Positions 1 through 10,500 of a stretch of DNA of 64,000 nt are shown in pieces. The translations under genes were made by a program, and so were the position numbers. Position 1 is the first letter of the stretch. Every line of letters begins with the position of its first letter. Source of the stretch: Rhizoctonia solani (lineage: Eukaryota; Basidiomycota; Agaricomycetes; Cantharellales; Ceratobasidiaceae); assembly GCF_016906535.1 (NCBI RefSeq), contig NC_057376.1:2108001-2172000 (forward strand). The letters are read 5' to 3'. A model generated the notes under the pieces. The model saw nothing but the letters and a program-made list of their open reading frames with translations. It had not been told where the DNA came from and did not search any database.

Positions 1-3000
1 ACATCCCACACTCGGATACTACAGTCCCAGGAGGCGGAGACAAGGCATGAGCCATTGGGCGAGTACGAGACCGAGGTGACCCAAAGCATATCACCTGTGA
101 AAGGCTGCCCGATCGGGTACCCGGCCCGCACATCCCAGACGCGGACTGTGCTATCATATGATCCAGATGCAAGATGAAAGCAGTCAGGAGAAAAAGTGAC
201 CGAAGTGACCATATCAGTGTGCCCCTTAAGGGGTCCAAGGGGGGGTTCGGCAGTGTGCAAACAGCAGATGTAAATGTCTCCGCTTTCCAAGCCACAAGCG
301 ACATGGGATGCGTTGGATGAGAATGCGACAGAACGAATATCTGAGCCAGTATTCGGTAGCAGCTCCATGATGGTATCGTATTTGCTCACATTCCATAGCT
401 GCAAGGTAGAATTGGTGCTGCCGAACGCTACTTGAGTGCCGTCGTTGGATAGAGTGACATAGTTGACCCCCCGTGCAAGCTGGTTGGTGAGACTAACAAT
501 GACTTCACCGGTAGACGTGTCGAGTACATCGATTCCACCCTCAGTAGGGACTGCCAGTCGAGTCCCATCATCAGATAGACCCATCGACCTGACTTTACAA
601 CCCGAGACCTTCCAGGTAGCCAGCAGTGCTAGCGTTCGACGGCTGATTGCCATCCCTTGTGGCTTCACGAGTCCGCTTGCTCTTGGCATGTATGCAATTG
701 AGACGGGTCGCGAAGGAGGCCAGAACGGAAGCATGGTGATGTATATATGCGGTGTGCTGTGGGATGTGGGGTGGTTGGCGTATACCGATACAAACTGCAC
801 GGCATCATGAGCGATTTTTGACACGTCCTCTGGTATCGCGTGTTTCTGAAGCACAGTCAGTTAATCTCATCTCGGACACAGTCGTGCCCAGCGTACCGTG
901 CACCACCTTTCCGCTTGTTGAATGATGCCGGTACCATGTCGCATCTTCTTGACGAGGTTCGTGATTTCCATCCACAGTAGTAGATTGTTGAAGAAGAAGG
1001 TGCGTACACGATCAGCTAGCGCCGCTCGATACTCGCCGTGGTAGAGATGCGTTGACCAATACTGGCACGCGTAAGCAAGTCCAGGTGAGATTGCACGCCG
1101 TACCCGCTCATCGAGGTCTTCCACTTCGGTATCTAACAGGTGTGACGAAGGTAGGCCGCATATGTTCATCCGCGGCTCTGCGGCTCCAATTATCTGTAAG
1201 CACGCCTCTGCCATCGTGGCATTTCGGCCTGGCCGATTGCACCAGAAATCCGAGGATCGATCATGGGAGAGCATGAAGTCCTGGAATGAAGCATGCAAAG
1301 TGGTCACCTCCCCGGTTCCTTTCGCAATGTTGAGCACAGAGCGCAATGGCTGCAATAGTGAGTGTACGTGCTTGAGGCTTCTCAGCTTGAGCATGTTCGC
1401 GATCGCTGCCAGCGTCATTGGTGCCATGGCGCATATGACTGTTTCCAGAATTTCTCTCATTCTTTGTGCGTCCGCTTCGCTCATATCAAGCTGTCCGAAC
1501 GCAGATCGTAGTATTGTTAGGTACAGACTGTCGATCGGGTTTCCACCCCTCGCTGGCTTGAACGAAGAGTTGATGGTCGCCGCGACTACCTCGTCAAGCG
1601 TACCTGATTTTTGGCCCTGCAAAATGAAGCGGCATATAGTCGAGGCATAGATGAATAGCACTCCGCATCGGTCAAGGATCCCAGACCATTGGTCCTCCGA
1701 CAGCGGAACGTTCTTGAGTTCCTCTCGCATATATATTGAAATATCAGCCTTGACGGCTTCGGACTCCAGGTCATGCAACACCAGTGGCACATCTTCAGAT
1801 CCGTTGATCCTGGCGGCCATCCGTGCGCAGATCTCTTTTTCAGGTCGGCTTGAGACAAGGTAGCGAATCGGAATTTTGTACTTTGGTGACAACAGTATGT
1901 CGAGAACTTGTTCAACGCTTTCCGGATCCTCGCATTCGTCCAACGCATCAATCACAACGATCACATCCGTTGGCATTGATTTTATCTCTTTCGCCAATGG
2001 TTCACAGATAAGCCTCTCGTACTGCTGCTTGAGATTTCGACGATGCACGTCGGGGTCCGCCTTGAGCACGCTGTCTAGGGCACGGCTGAATGGAGCAGAG
2101 AATCGTGCGAGCTGATAGGCAATACACGGTATGATTGAATTGACTTGTTGACACTCCGAGATTGTGCGCGAGCAGAAGAAGCTAGCCCCGAGCTGGCTAC
2201 CCAGCCTTTCGCACACGGTATATGCAATGGTGGTCTTGCCTGTGCCGGCCATTCCATTCATCCAGCATGTTCTACCGGACTCTGGATTAGATGCCCATTG
2301 CAGCAGCAGTTCGATTTGCGGCTTGCGCGTTCCGGGTGCGCAGCGACCTCGTTTGACACCTCCCGAGTCGTAAAAGGCAGACCCCGTGGACAGAATCTTG
2401 GCCAGACGTGACTCCTATAATAAGTCTGAGTACGTGTATCATGATATTGAGATCTATCTCACCTTTGCTTCTTGGCTGACAGCATTTATCATGTTGATGT
2501 TTACGTTGAGCTGTTGGATACGGTTGAGATCAATGGTCACGAGTCGACCGACACTTACCGCCAATCGTTGAAGGTGCTCATCAATGCGGCCATAACACTC
2601 CAGTATATGCTCTGTTCCTTCCATTATACTCTTCAGTCGTCTTCCTGCTGATATTGTCTTTTGGTTGGCCTCGCTGATTGTTTGGGCCTCTTCTTGAATG
2701 TCGCTGCAAGTCTCGTCAGCTTCGCCTTCAGGCTATTGGCAGGTTATGACGTACGCAATAATACGCTGAATGCTACCAGTCATTGCGAACTCAGCCGAAC
2801 ATTTCTTGAGCTCTGTCATGTCTTGCATTATTTCATTCAGTTTCTTTCGTAGTTTTTGCTGCTCTTTGTGCCCGCCCCACTCGCGCTTTCACATGATAAG
2901 TGAGATACGAGAGATACGATCGATGGTCGTACCTCGTAGATTTCGATACACTCAATCAGTGGTCCGATAGCTGCTTTCAGTGGTCCAAGCCAGTCGGCCC

Positions 3001-3202
3001 CAGACTCAAAGGCGGTAATTGAAGCTTCGATGATAGGCCAAGTGTCTAGGTTAACTCGATTAAGCCCCTGGGCTTTCGCGGCCGGGGGAGTCGGACCTGT
3101 GTGTTCCTTCTCAAGTTGCAGTCGTCTCTTCCATCTATTCTTGAAGCGTGCGAGGGACTCGTGCAGAAGCATCATGAAAGTATTTGAAGTCGTCTCCGCC
3201 AT
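1..3202 (-). CDS. NACHT-WD40 NLR-like receptor (C-terminus off the left edge)
   Basis: Fungal NLR-type signalling ATPase, of the HET-E-like kind linked to non-self recognition; cytoplasmic by family. The gene model is in frame throughout with five exons: 3202-2933, 2858-2755, 2703-2463, 2414-897 and 845-1, separated by GT-AG introns of 74, 51, 48 and 51 bases. The second intron has donor GTACGT and branch site CTGAC and removes an apparent TAG at 2733-2735. An alpha-helical N-terminal region of about 200 residues precedes the NACHT domain. Walker A (GMAGTGKTT) is near residue 260 and Walker B (VIVVIDALDEC) near 356-366. The last exon encodes WD40 repeats (for example STVRVWDVRAG and CSIRVWDV) that run off the window. 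The start is the ATG at 3202; a GTG 15 bases upstream in frame is a less likely start. No stop or frameshift is visible, unlike almost everything to its right. Known: NACHT and WD40 roles. Inferred: function in incompatibility or defence. Confidence 0.88.
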
Positions 3203-3305
3203 GGTTTTGAGCTGCACGTGTAGGCGTCAAGAGTGGGACATATGTTGATTTGCCCCTGCCCTGCCAGTTGTCACGTGGGCTGAAGCGCTAGTGACTGGCC
3301 CCATA

Positions 3306-3515
3306 CACTTGCGCCCAAAAAGATTGAGCCACGTGAGCTCAAATCAATGACGCTCACGCGTCACCCGCACGATTGAGAATTCGTTTACAATGTAATAGTA
3401 AATTATGTAGATACAGTAGTATAGAACATATGTACAAAGTTTTAGATCGAAACTAAGTCTCCTCGTGGAGATACGCGTGAGCGAAATTTTTGGGCTGGCT
3501 CATTCTTTTTGATCA
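3306..3515. repeat. left terminal inverted repeat of Tc1 copy 1
   Basis: This 210-base arm pairs with 4712-4921 with few mismatches (for example cctcgtggag against ctccacaagg). The differences are mostly C/T or G/A. Confidence 0.9.
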
Positions 3516-3599
3516 CTTTATATAAGCTACTTGGTCCTCCCTCATCGAGTGCCATTTACCACCCCTTTTTACGCTCAAATACCTGCCAAAAGTGCGCGA

Positions 3600-4637
3600 A
3601 TGGCTCAATACACTAGTCCCAAGACTAAGGCTCAGATAATTGCGCTGAAAAAGCTCGAATACTCAGATCGGGCTATTGTTCAGCTTTTGCAACCTCAGAC
3701 CAAGGTCTCTCACGCAACTGTTGGTCGTATCTGGGCCAAGTATGGACTTACTGACCGCCCACTCAATCAACACAATCCCATTCCTGGGCGCCCACAAAAA
3801 TTAACCCCCAGCAACGTCAGATTCGCCACTTTGGCCCTAGCTTGGAGTAGAGTACCAACAGCAGCAAATATTAGACGGCAGTACTTCCCTGCCGTCGGGT
3901 CCTCTACCCTCCGCTGCTACCTCCGAGAGCTGGGTTTACGGCCGTACAAACGCCGCCGAGTACCCCTGCTCACTTATCGGCATAGAAAAGCCCGTTGCGT
4001 GTGGGCCCACAGTCGATTATTCTGGCCACAATCACGCTGGGACAACATTGTCTTCTTGGACAAAGTCCAAATCAAGTTATTTGGGGCTGACAGCGGCCAA
4101 TATTACTGGAGGCAGCCTAGTGAGTCCCCGTATAATCCCCAATACACCAAAAAGACAATATCTCATGGTGGCGGGGGTATCTTCATTTGGGGGTGCATTA
4201 CCCAAGAGGGAGTTGGGCAATTGTACCTTATACGACGCAAGCTGAACGCCCCGGGATACATTGAAATCCTTGGGGACGCCTTCTTCGGAACCCTTGCCAA
4301 CTATAAAATCACCCCGTTCAACATTACATTCCAGCACAACCAAGATCCAAAGCATACAGCCAGGCTGACACAACATTGGCTTGCCAGTTGGGGCGTAAGC
4401 GTCCTCCCATGGCCGTCAAAAAGCCCGGATTTGAATATAATTGAGAACGTCTGGTGGCATCTGAAGGAGCGCGTGCGTACTCACCGACCTCCCGCTTTGA
4501 ATAAGGAAGAATTATGGAAAATAGTGAGGGACGAATGGAAACAAATTTCCCCAAAATATATTGGCAATTTGTATGATTCATTACTGCGTCGAGTACAAGC
4601 TGTGTATTTAGCTAAAGGTGGAAACACCAAATACTAA
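3600..4637 (+). CDS. Tc1-type transposase, uninterrupted frame but second catalytic Asp is Asn
   Basis: A 345-residue DDE transposase starting at the ATG at 3600 (MAQYTSPKTK). An open TTG-initiated extension to 3531 is less likely because MAQYT is the start conserved in all three copies. An N-terminal helix-turn-helix region (about residues 1-110) precedes the catalytic core. D154 lies in VFLDKVQIKLFG and E282 in SPDLNIIENVWW. Exactly 35 residues before that Glu, where DD34E transposases carry the second Asp, the codon at 4338-4340 is AAC, giving N247 in TFQHNQDPKHT. Family knowledge says this Asp binds catalytic metal, so the protein is probably catalytically dead although there is no nonsense or frameshift. 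It could still bind the inverted repeats. The preceding codon is CAC, so the change is CpG to CpA. Confidence 0.85.
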   Translation: MAQYTSPKTKAQIIALKKLEYSDRAIVQLLQPQTKVSHATVGRIWAKYGLTDRPLNQHNPIPGRPQKLTPSNVRFATLALAWSRVPTAANIRRQYFPAVGSSTLRCYLRELGLRPYKRRRVPLLTYRHRKARCVWAHSRLFWPQSRWDNIVFLDKVQIKLFGADSGQYYWRQPSESPYNPQYTKKTISHGGGGIFIWGCITQEGVGQLYLIRRKLNAPGYIEILGDAFFGTLANYKITPFNITFQHNQDPKHTARLTQHWLASWGVSVLPWPSKSPDLNIIENVWWHLKERVRTHRPPALNKEELWKIVRDEWKQISPKYIGNLYDSLLRRVQAVYLAKGGNTKY

Positions 4638-4711
4638 AATTTGTATCCAAATTATTCAGTTTTGCATGTCATTTTGGGTGCATGCATGCAGTTGCAGGTG
4701 CAATTTGAAAA

Positions 4712-4921
4712 TGCTCAAAAAGAATGAGCCAGCCCAAAAATTTTGCTCATGCGTATCTCCACAAGGAGACTTAGTTTCGATCTAAAACTTTGTACATATG
4801 TTCTATACTACTGTATCTACATAATTTACTATTACATCGTAAACGAATTCTCAATCGTGCGGGTGACGCGTGAGCGTCATTGATTTGAGCTCACGTGGCT
4901 CAATCTTTTTGGGCGCAAGTG
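4712..4921. repeat. right terminal inverted repeat of Tc1 copy 1
   Basis: Partner of 3306-3515. It ends GGGCGCAAGTG immediately before the TA duplication. Confidence 0.9.
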
Positions 4922-4923
4922 TA

Positions 4924-5852
4924 TATCTAGGGTAGATGTTGAGTTTCGACCAAGGGAAAGTTCAAGGAAACTGTGCACACTTTGATCAATCTTGTTTGGT
5001 TTCTCATCTGAGAAAATGTGGGCAAAGCGCTAAGGATTTTGTACGGACTTCACCTTGTGTAAAAATGCGGGATAAATGAGTACGTTTTTGCAGAATGTTC
5101 TCCCGCCTTTCACTTCATTTTCACCTATGTGAAACTCTAAAGAAAGCGTGAAACAACGACTACGATTTGCTGAGATTTTGCCGGCGCAAAACCTGGGCCT
5201 TTCTCCTGATGAAGATGAAGCTGGCAACAGCAATCCATGGTGGACCCCAAAAGTGCAGATTTTCTGAACGTGAAAAATCGCGCCTTATATGCGGAGTGTT
5301 GGCAAAATCCAACCATTTTTTCCATGAATCCGCATCCTCAACTCACCCATGTGTGTTGTCGAGGTGCAGATTCTGCTATTTTAGGTGCAGATGTCTGGCA
5401 AAATCTGGATGTCTTGCGGATTTTCTGCAGTTTTGGGGTTCACCGTGATTGCCCACCACCTAACCCACAGATGTGCAGTACCCCAAAAAAGTATTGCACA
5501 CATGACTGATTGTACAATGTGTGTTGTCTTACTCCCAAGCCAGTGCTTGGATTGATTTGAGTAATTGATATAAGTGGTTAAGATATACTATTAGAGCCTA
5601 TATACAAAGTTTCATGAGAATTGCTGCAACAGAGACTAAGCTAGGGTCAGTATACCATCAAAGCAGCTGTGCAATACTTTTTTGGGTTCCTGGCTGTGAG
5701 AGTGACCCATTGTACCCACCTCAGGAAAGTGTAAATAAAATCAAAGATAAATCTTATTAAATAGCTAAAGCTAGCATGTACTCACTATTTTAGTTTTGGA
5801 GCTACTGTTGTATAAATTAATACCAAAGTAAAATGTGTAGCTTCCAGGAGTA
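4924..5852. other. no gene recognised
   Basis: Unique-looking DNA between the Tc1 copy and the first fold-back element. Short open frames exist but none shows a domain, splice signals or codon pattern I can support. CpG drops sharply after about 5.5 kb. Confidence 0.5.
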
Positions 5853-5854
5853 TA

Positions 5855-7304
5855 CAGTGGGCCACAAATCAAATGGAACATGTGACTGTGATACAGGAAA
5901 GTAGTCATTGCTTGAAAATGGTTAAGATATGTAGAATCCATCTACTGATGAAAAAAATTACTATGTACATGATACATCCAAGTGCAAAATATGAGAGAGA
6001 TTGGATAAGTACAGCTGTAGATATGAACCAATATGTGATTGTGAGTGTCCCATTTGTTTTGCCAATTGTACTTGAAAAGTCAGTGTCCTGTAAATTTTGT
6101 GCTCCAGAGCCATTTCCTGGACAATCTTTATCAAACAAAAAGTGCAGAAGGACTAAGAATTAGGCCCAGAACCTATTTGCAGAATATCAGCACTCAAAAC
6201 AAAGCCCATGCTACTAAAACCAGCTAACTTCAAGAGTTCACATCCTCACCCCCTCTTGCCATGCTACTCTATAACAAGCAAGTGAAATAACTCAAGATGC
6301 TACTGACACATATAGAGAGAGGTAATAAGTGTATGTGCCTGAATATAACAGGATTTGAGGAATAAAAAAATGCATGAGAGGCAGAAAAGCACAGAATTGC
6401 CAGAAGCATCTTAAGTGCATCAGTCATAGCATATGGAAATAGAAGTGCCAGAGGTCCTAAACATAGCAGAAGTGTACATTATGTACTAGTGAGTATGTGT
6501 GCAAGGTCTCAAGCTTATAGCTCCTAAGCCTCAGGAGCAATGGACCATGCAACTCAGAAACACCCACAATGTCCCTTATTTTGTATAGTAAGTAGGCCCT
6601 GTGAACATGCATGGTCCATTGCTCCCAAGGCTTAGGAGCTATAAGCTTAAGACCTTGCACACATACTCACTAGTACATAATGTACACTTCTGCTATGTTT
6701 AGGACCTCTGGCACTTCTATTTCCATATGCTATGACTGATGCACTTAAGATGCTTCTGGCAATTCTGTGCTTTTCTGCCTCTCATGCATTTTTTTATTCC
6801 TCAAATCCTGTTATATTCAGGCACATACACTTATTACCTCTCTCTATATGTGTCAGTAGCATCTTGAGTTATTTCACTTGCTTGTTATAGAGTAGCATGG
6901 CAAGAGGGGGTGAGGATGTGAACTCTTGAAGTTAGCTGGTTTTAGTAGCATGGGCTTTGTTTTGAGTGCTGATATTCTGCAAATAGGTTCTGGGCCTAAT
7001 TCTTAGTCCTTCTGCACTTTTTGTTTGATAAAGATTGTCCAGGAAATGGCTCTGGAGCACAAAATTTACAGGACACTGACTTTTCAAGTACAATTGGCAA
7101 AACAAATGGGACACTCACAATCACATATTGGTTCATATCTACAGCTGTACTTATCCAATCTCTCTCATATTTTGCACTTGGATGTATCATGTACATAGTA
7201 ATTTTTTTCATCAGTAGATGGATTCTACATATCTTAACCATTTTCAAGCAATGACTACTTTCCTGTATCACAGTCACATGTTCCATTTGATTTGTGGCCC
7301 ACTG
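5855..7304. mobile_element. long fold-back element (1450 bp, near-perfect palindrome) with TA duplication
   Basis: The element starts CAGTGGGCCACAAATC and ends with its reverse complement GATTTGTGGCCCACTG, flanked by TA (5853-5854 and 7305-7306). The two arms, roughly 5855-6545 and 6615-7304, are so similar that they encode the same 96-residue and 77-residue peptides in mirror image. A spacer of about 70 bases around 6546-6614 does not pair. The peptides are shadows of the palindrome and I see no transposase. The TA duplication and CAGTG-like end suggest a non-autonomous Tc1/mariner relative; that classification is inference. Confidence 0.85.
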
Positions 7305-7306
7305 TA

Positions 7307-7619
7307 TGCACCCTACCTTGGTACAAACTCAAAATTAGATCTACCTACCCTAGTATGGTTTCAAGCTGGCATAAATTATAGTTATTTTAGTTTGTTAGCA
7401 CTGAGATATAGAACAATCCCACTCATAGAGAGCTTGGTGAGTCCCAAAGGGGAGTGGACCCCCAAACTTTCAGGAGCTATTTCTCATAACCAAAACTATG
7501 TACATGCAAACTGTCTGCTCTGAAAGGAGGGAGTCATCTGGTACTATACATGTGCAAAGTATCAAGCTCTCTGGTGCAAAGCTCTCAGAGAGGCACAGGA
7601 GTAAGTAGAAATGAAGTAG
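7307..7619. other. no gene recognised
   Basis: AT-rich, CpG-free DNA between the fold-back element and the family D repeat. Nothing supported. Confidence 0.4.
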
Positions 7620-8733
7620 TGTTATGGATATGACATTTCTCCTATAATCTGTACTTATTTTCTTAATTGCACAAGTAATACTACAATAAATAAATAAGAT
7701 GAAGATGCAAACTAAAGTTTTCAAGGTCCCTCTATCCAATTGCAGCCTTTGCAAAACCTCTAGGCCTCAGGAATACCCTCAATATGCAATATCTTTTGCA
7801 TATATTCTGTTTTCTCACCCATTTAAATATATATAAATTCAGCTGAGTAGATGAACAGTAACAAACAATATTTATCCTGTTTGTAGTATTTCTTATTCAA
7901 GATTCTATCTTGTGGCTACACACAGAAATATTCAGGGTCCCCCCTATTGCATAGGCAAGAGCTCTGGCGCTTAATCAGCACTTAAGTGCCAATACACTAA
8001 ATGCGCCTTTTATCCATCACCCAGGCATCCCACACTCCCAAATCACTTGCGCTTGGGTGCGCCTGTTTGTGCACTCCAGAATGCTGGCTCAAACACTCAG
8101 AACAGACAACCTTTGGTGGAGTTATGTCCTGTTTACTGTAAGTACCCAATACAGTGGTATCATACCTTTGGGATTGTTTATTCCAGGGATGAAACACTTA
8201 GCCTTGGAACATCCAAGGACCCACACAGGTGAATACTGCCTTGGGGTAGATATTAGGGACTGTTGTTATTTACTGTGTACCAAAGTATTGGCTCCCTCAA
8301 GTGTTTCAGTTGCCACCTGTACCTCCTGTACCCCCTGTCCTGGACACAGTTGCATGACCAGTACAAGTGGTTGCATGCTGGCCCAAGCCCAAATTTGGGG
8401 GGTAGCAGGTGTAATCATGGGCTGTCAGCAGAGGAATAATAGGGCTCTATGGCTTAGTGGTCAAGCTGGTTCAATTCCAGCTAGTTCTATTTTCCTCTGT
8501 TTATGACACCCCCTCATGATATCAATCATGTATATACTTGTTTGTGTGCCTGCTCAGGATATAAAAGGACCCTGTGAAGACACTTCTAATTTATCCTATT
8601 TTTATCCTACTTTTACTCTTATATATTGACATATACACACAAGCCTTTAACAGCTTATCTGTGCATTTACTTTAGTGATTGACTCACTGTAAATAGCATA
8701 GGAGGTTATTTGGCACACTAAGACCATAGGTCA
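7620..8733 (+). repeat. LTR-like repeat family D, copy 1
   Basis: Begins TGTTATGGATATGACA and aligns along its whole length with 32759-33690, ending in the shared phrase cacactaagaccatagg. Excluding the 173-bp insertion and its duplication it is about 936 bases, against 932 for copy 2. An initial TGTT, a TATA-like stretch near 8560 and the size fit a solo LTR. I could not find a matching target duplication, so the right boundary is approximate. It is interrupted by the 173-bp element at 8336-8508. Confidence 0.6.
8336..8508 (+). mobile_element. 173-bp tRNA-like TG...CA element, copy 1
   Basis: A 173-bp unit starting TGTCCTGGACA and ending TTTATGACA, flanked by a perfect 5-bp duplication CCCCC (8331-8335 and 8509-8513). 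The uninterrupted family D copy near 33471-33478 shows the empty site. Near the 3' end, TGGCTTAGTGG (8450-8460) matches the pol III A box and GGTTCAATTCC (8468-8478) matches the B box. GCTGG-TTCAATT-CCAGC is a perfect 5-bp-stem, 7-base-loop T-arm. The anticodon and variable arms are missing. Confidence 0.85.
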
Positions 8734-9165
8734 GTCCCAACAGACACAGGGTAGCCTATTAGTGTACTTACTACAACCCTGTGCCCCTTGACTGTCACAG
8801 TTGTTGAGTTCAACATTGAGTATAGTGTGACAATACTGTAAGGATTGCTATGATTGAGTGATAGTGTTTCAATCAACCATATTCCCATATTATAGATAGC
8901 TTTATCTATAATATCTCTTAAATCCTGGATATATTTAGGTAAACCCCATAGGTCTTAAATCTTACTTAAGCATCTATAAGTCCTATACTTATTAGGCAAA
9001 TCCTATAAATCCTGTACATTAGTCAGGTAACTCTCTTACCTAAGGTACTGTCCCAGAGAGCTTAAGTATACATACCCTGAGTCACTTAGGCTTAAGTAAC
9101 ATTAGTCTAAGGTACTATACATAACCAACCACCTGCACTTGATAGTTGCTAGACTATTTGTTAGG
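8734..9165. other. AT-rich CpG-free DNA, no gene
   Basis: Contains short internal echoes (several variants of cttaaatcctg, taggtaa and aagtcctata between 8930 and 9110) and a small AT palindrome near 8894-8912. It looks like decayed repeat DNA. Confidence 0.4.
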
Positions 9166-9747
9166 TGTTGTAGACACACTCAATACCACAGAATGTATTC
9201 CAATTTTCTCAAATTTAAACAAAGTTGAATGGACAACATTTTCAATCACATGACTTTGGCACTTATATCATACACTAGGCGCCAAGCCACATCTCCATCC
9301 ATGCTTACTTAGCATACATAGCCACCTCCACTTGATGACATCATTATGACATGTCAGTGACATGTATGCATGAGTAAGGCCACAGTTGGAGCAGGGTTCT
9401 TATTTGATACAGTATTGCATATCTGTATATTTGTAATTAGTAGTTCCTTAGAATATATAAGGAGGCCAACCAACCATGGTGACACCCAGGTCAATTACCT
9501 CTTGTTGCTTCATCACATTGTACAAGGGCCTGATGCCCAGTAATCACTAAGTAGCTACACACATACACACCTTAAGCATTGCCTCTACCGTACTTACATA
9601 GCTTGCCAACACCTTATAGTGCTTAGGCACTGTAGTTAGTAGTCTTGTTGTTGTAGGTAGACTTCTCACTGCCTTAAGCAGTACACTTGTATTCTCCCAT
9701 GGCCATAAGTGCCTGCTACCTTGACATCCCCACCAATTTCTAGGACA
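9166..9747 (+). repeat. solo LTR of Gypsy family C
   Basis: A 582-bp sequence starting TGTTGTAGACAC and ending TCTAGGACA. It is homologous to the 591-bp LTR of the chromovirus at 15601. It is flanked by a perfect 5-bp duplication TTAGG (9161-9165 and 9748-9752), so it is a solo LTR left by recombination between the two ends of an insertion. Confidence 0.92.
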
Positions 9748-9810
9748 TTAGGAGTTGTTTGTTCCTGATAGACCTAGCCTGTATTGTGCATATATTCTGC
9801 ACATACACTA

Positions 9811-10498
9811 AGCAGCAAAAATATTGCAACCCCCATGAGGAATAGCTGGAGGCCAAGCAACACACTTTCAGGTATAGGTTTATATACAAGATCTGTAGAC
9901 CTGTATGAGAGCTAGGTGATGTCAAAAAACAGGGTGAAAATACCAATCTTGGTGTGCTAAACAGGGAGGATAAGAAACAGGGGTTTTTCCAGCCTGCCAA
10001 CCAGTAAATATCTTGCTCAGAGCTGCTAATGAAACTTGAAGAGAAACAAAATCTGAGTAGTATAGCACTTTCAAGCGTGCAGATCTGTGCGCTTGTTGTG
10101 GAGATATGCGCCTTCAGATCTAGGGAGGGTTACTAGGAAACCTCCCATTTTCAGCAATTTCCAATCAGTCTCCTAGTAACCCCTCCTACATTGGAAGGCG
10201 CATATCTCCACAACAAGCGCACAGATCTGCACGCTTGAAAGTGCTATACTACTCAGATTTTGTTTCTCTTCAAGTTTCATTAGCAGCTCTGAGCAAGATA
10301 TTTACTGGTTGGCAGGCTGGAAAAACCCCTGTTTCTTATCCTCCCTGTTTAGCACACCAAGATTGGTATTTTCACCCTGTTTTTTGACATCACCTAGCTC
10401 TCATACAGGTCTACAGATCTTGTATATAAACCTATACCTGAAAGTGTGTTGCTTGGCCTCCAGCTATTCCTCATGGGGGTTGCAATATTTTTGCTGCT
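9811..10498. mobile_element. second long fold-back element (688 bp) with TA duplication
   Basis: Starts AGCAGCAAAAATATTGC and ends with the reverse complement GCAATATTTTTGCTGCT, flanked by TA (9809-9810 and 10499-10500). Arms of about 310-320 bases are nearly identical (both encode the same MAGWKNPCFLSS peptide in mirror image). The centre around 10127-10180 is less symmetrical. Its ends differ from those of 5855-7304, so it belongs to a different family. No coding capacity is evident. Confidence 0.85.
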
Positions 10499-10500
10499 TA

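Larger units (their letters stand above)
3306..4921 (+). mobile_element. Tc1/mariner element, copy 1
   Basis: A complete 1616-bp element. It starts CACTTGCGCCC and ends GGGCGCAAGTG, with TA on both sides (3304-3305 and 4922-4923), the target duplication of the Tc1/mariner superfamily. Terminal inverted repeats are about 210 bases long (3306-3515 and 4712-4921), unusually long for Tc1. It lies 104 bases upstream of the NLR start codon, so its left repeat sits in that gene's promoter region. Related copies lie at 11339 and 21760. Confidence 0.93.

Noticed and set aside
2733..2735. Premature stop in the NLR gene
   Set aside because: It lies inside a 51-base intron (2754-2704) with donor GTACGT, branch CTGAC and acceptor GCAG that restores the frame exactly.
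5137..5509. A coding gene in 5.1-5.5 kb
   Set aside because: Overlapping frames on both strands of similar length, no domain, no splice signals and no homologous copy in the window.
5873..7286. Paired protein genes of 96 and 77 residues
   Set aside because: The same peptides appear in mirror image on both arms of the palindrome and have no domain. They are shadows of the inverted repeat.
8450..8478. A functional tRNA gene in each 173-bp element
   Set aside because: The A and B boxes are 18 bases apart start to start, the anticodon arm is absent, and the acceptor stem pairs poorly. It is tRNA-like, not a tRNA.
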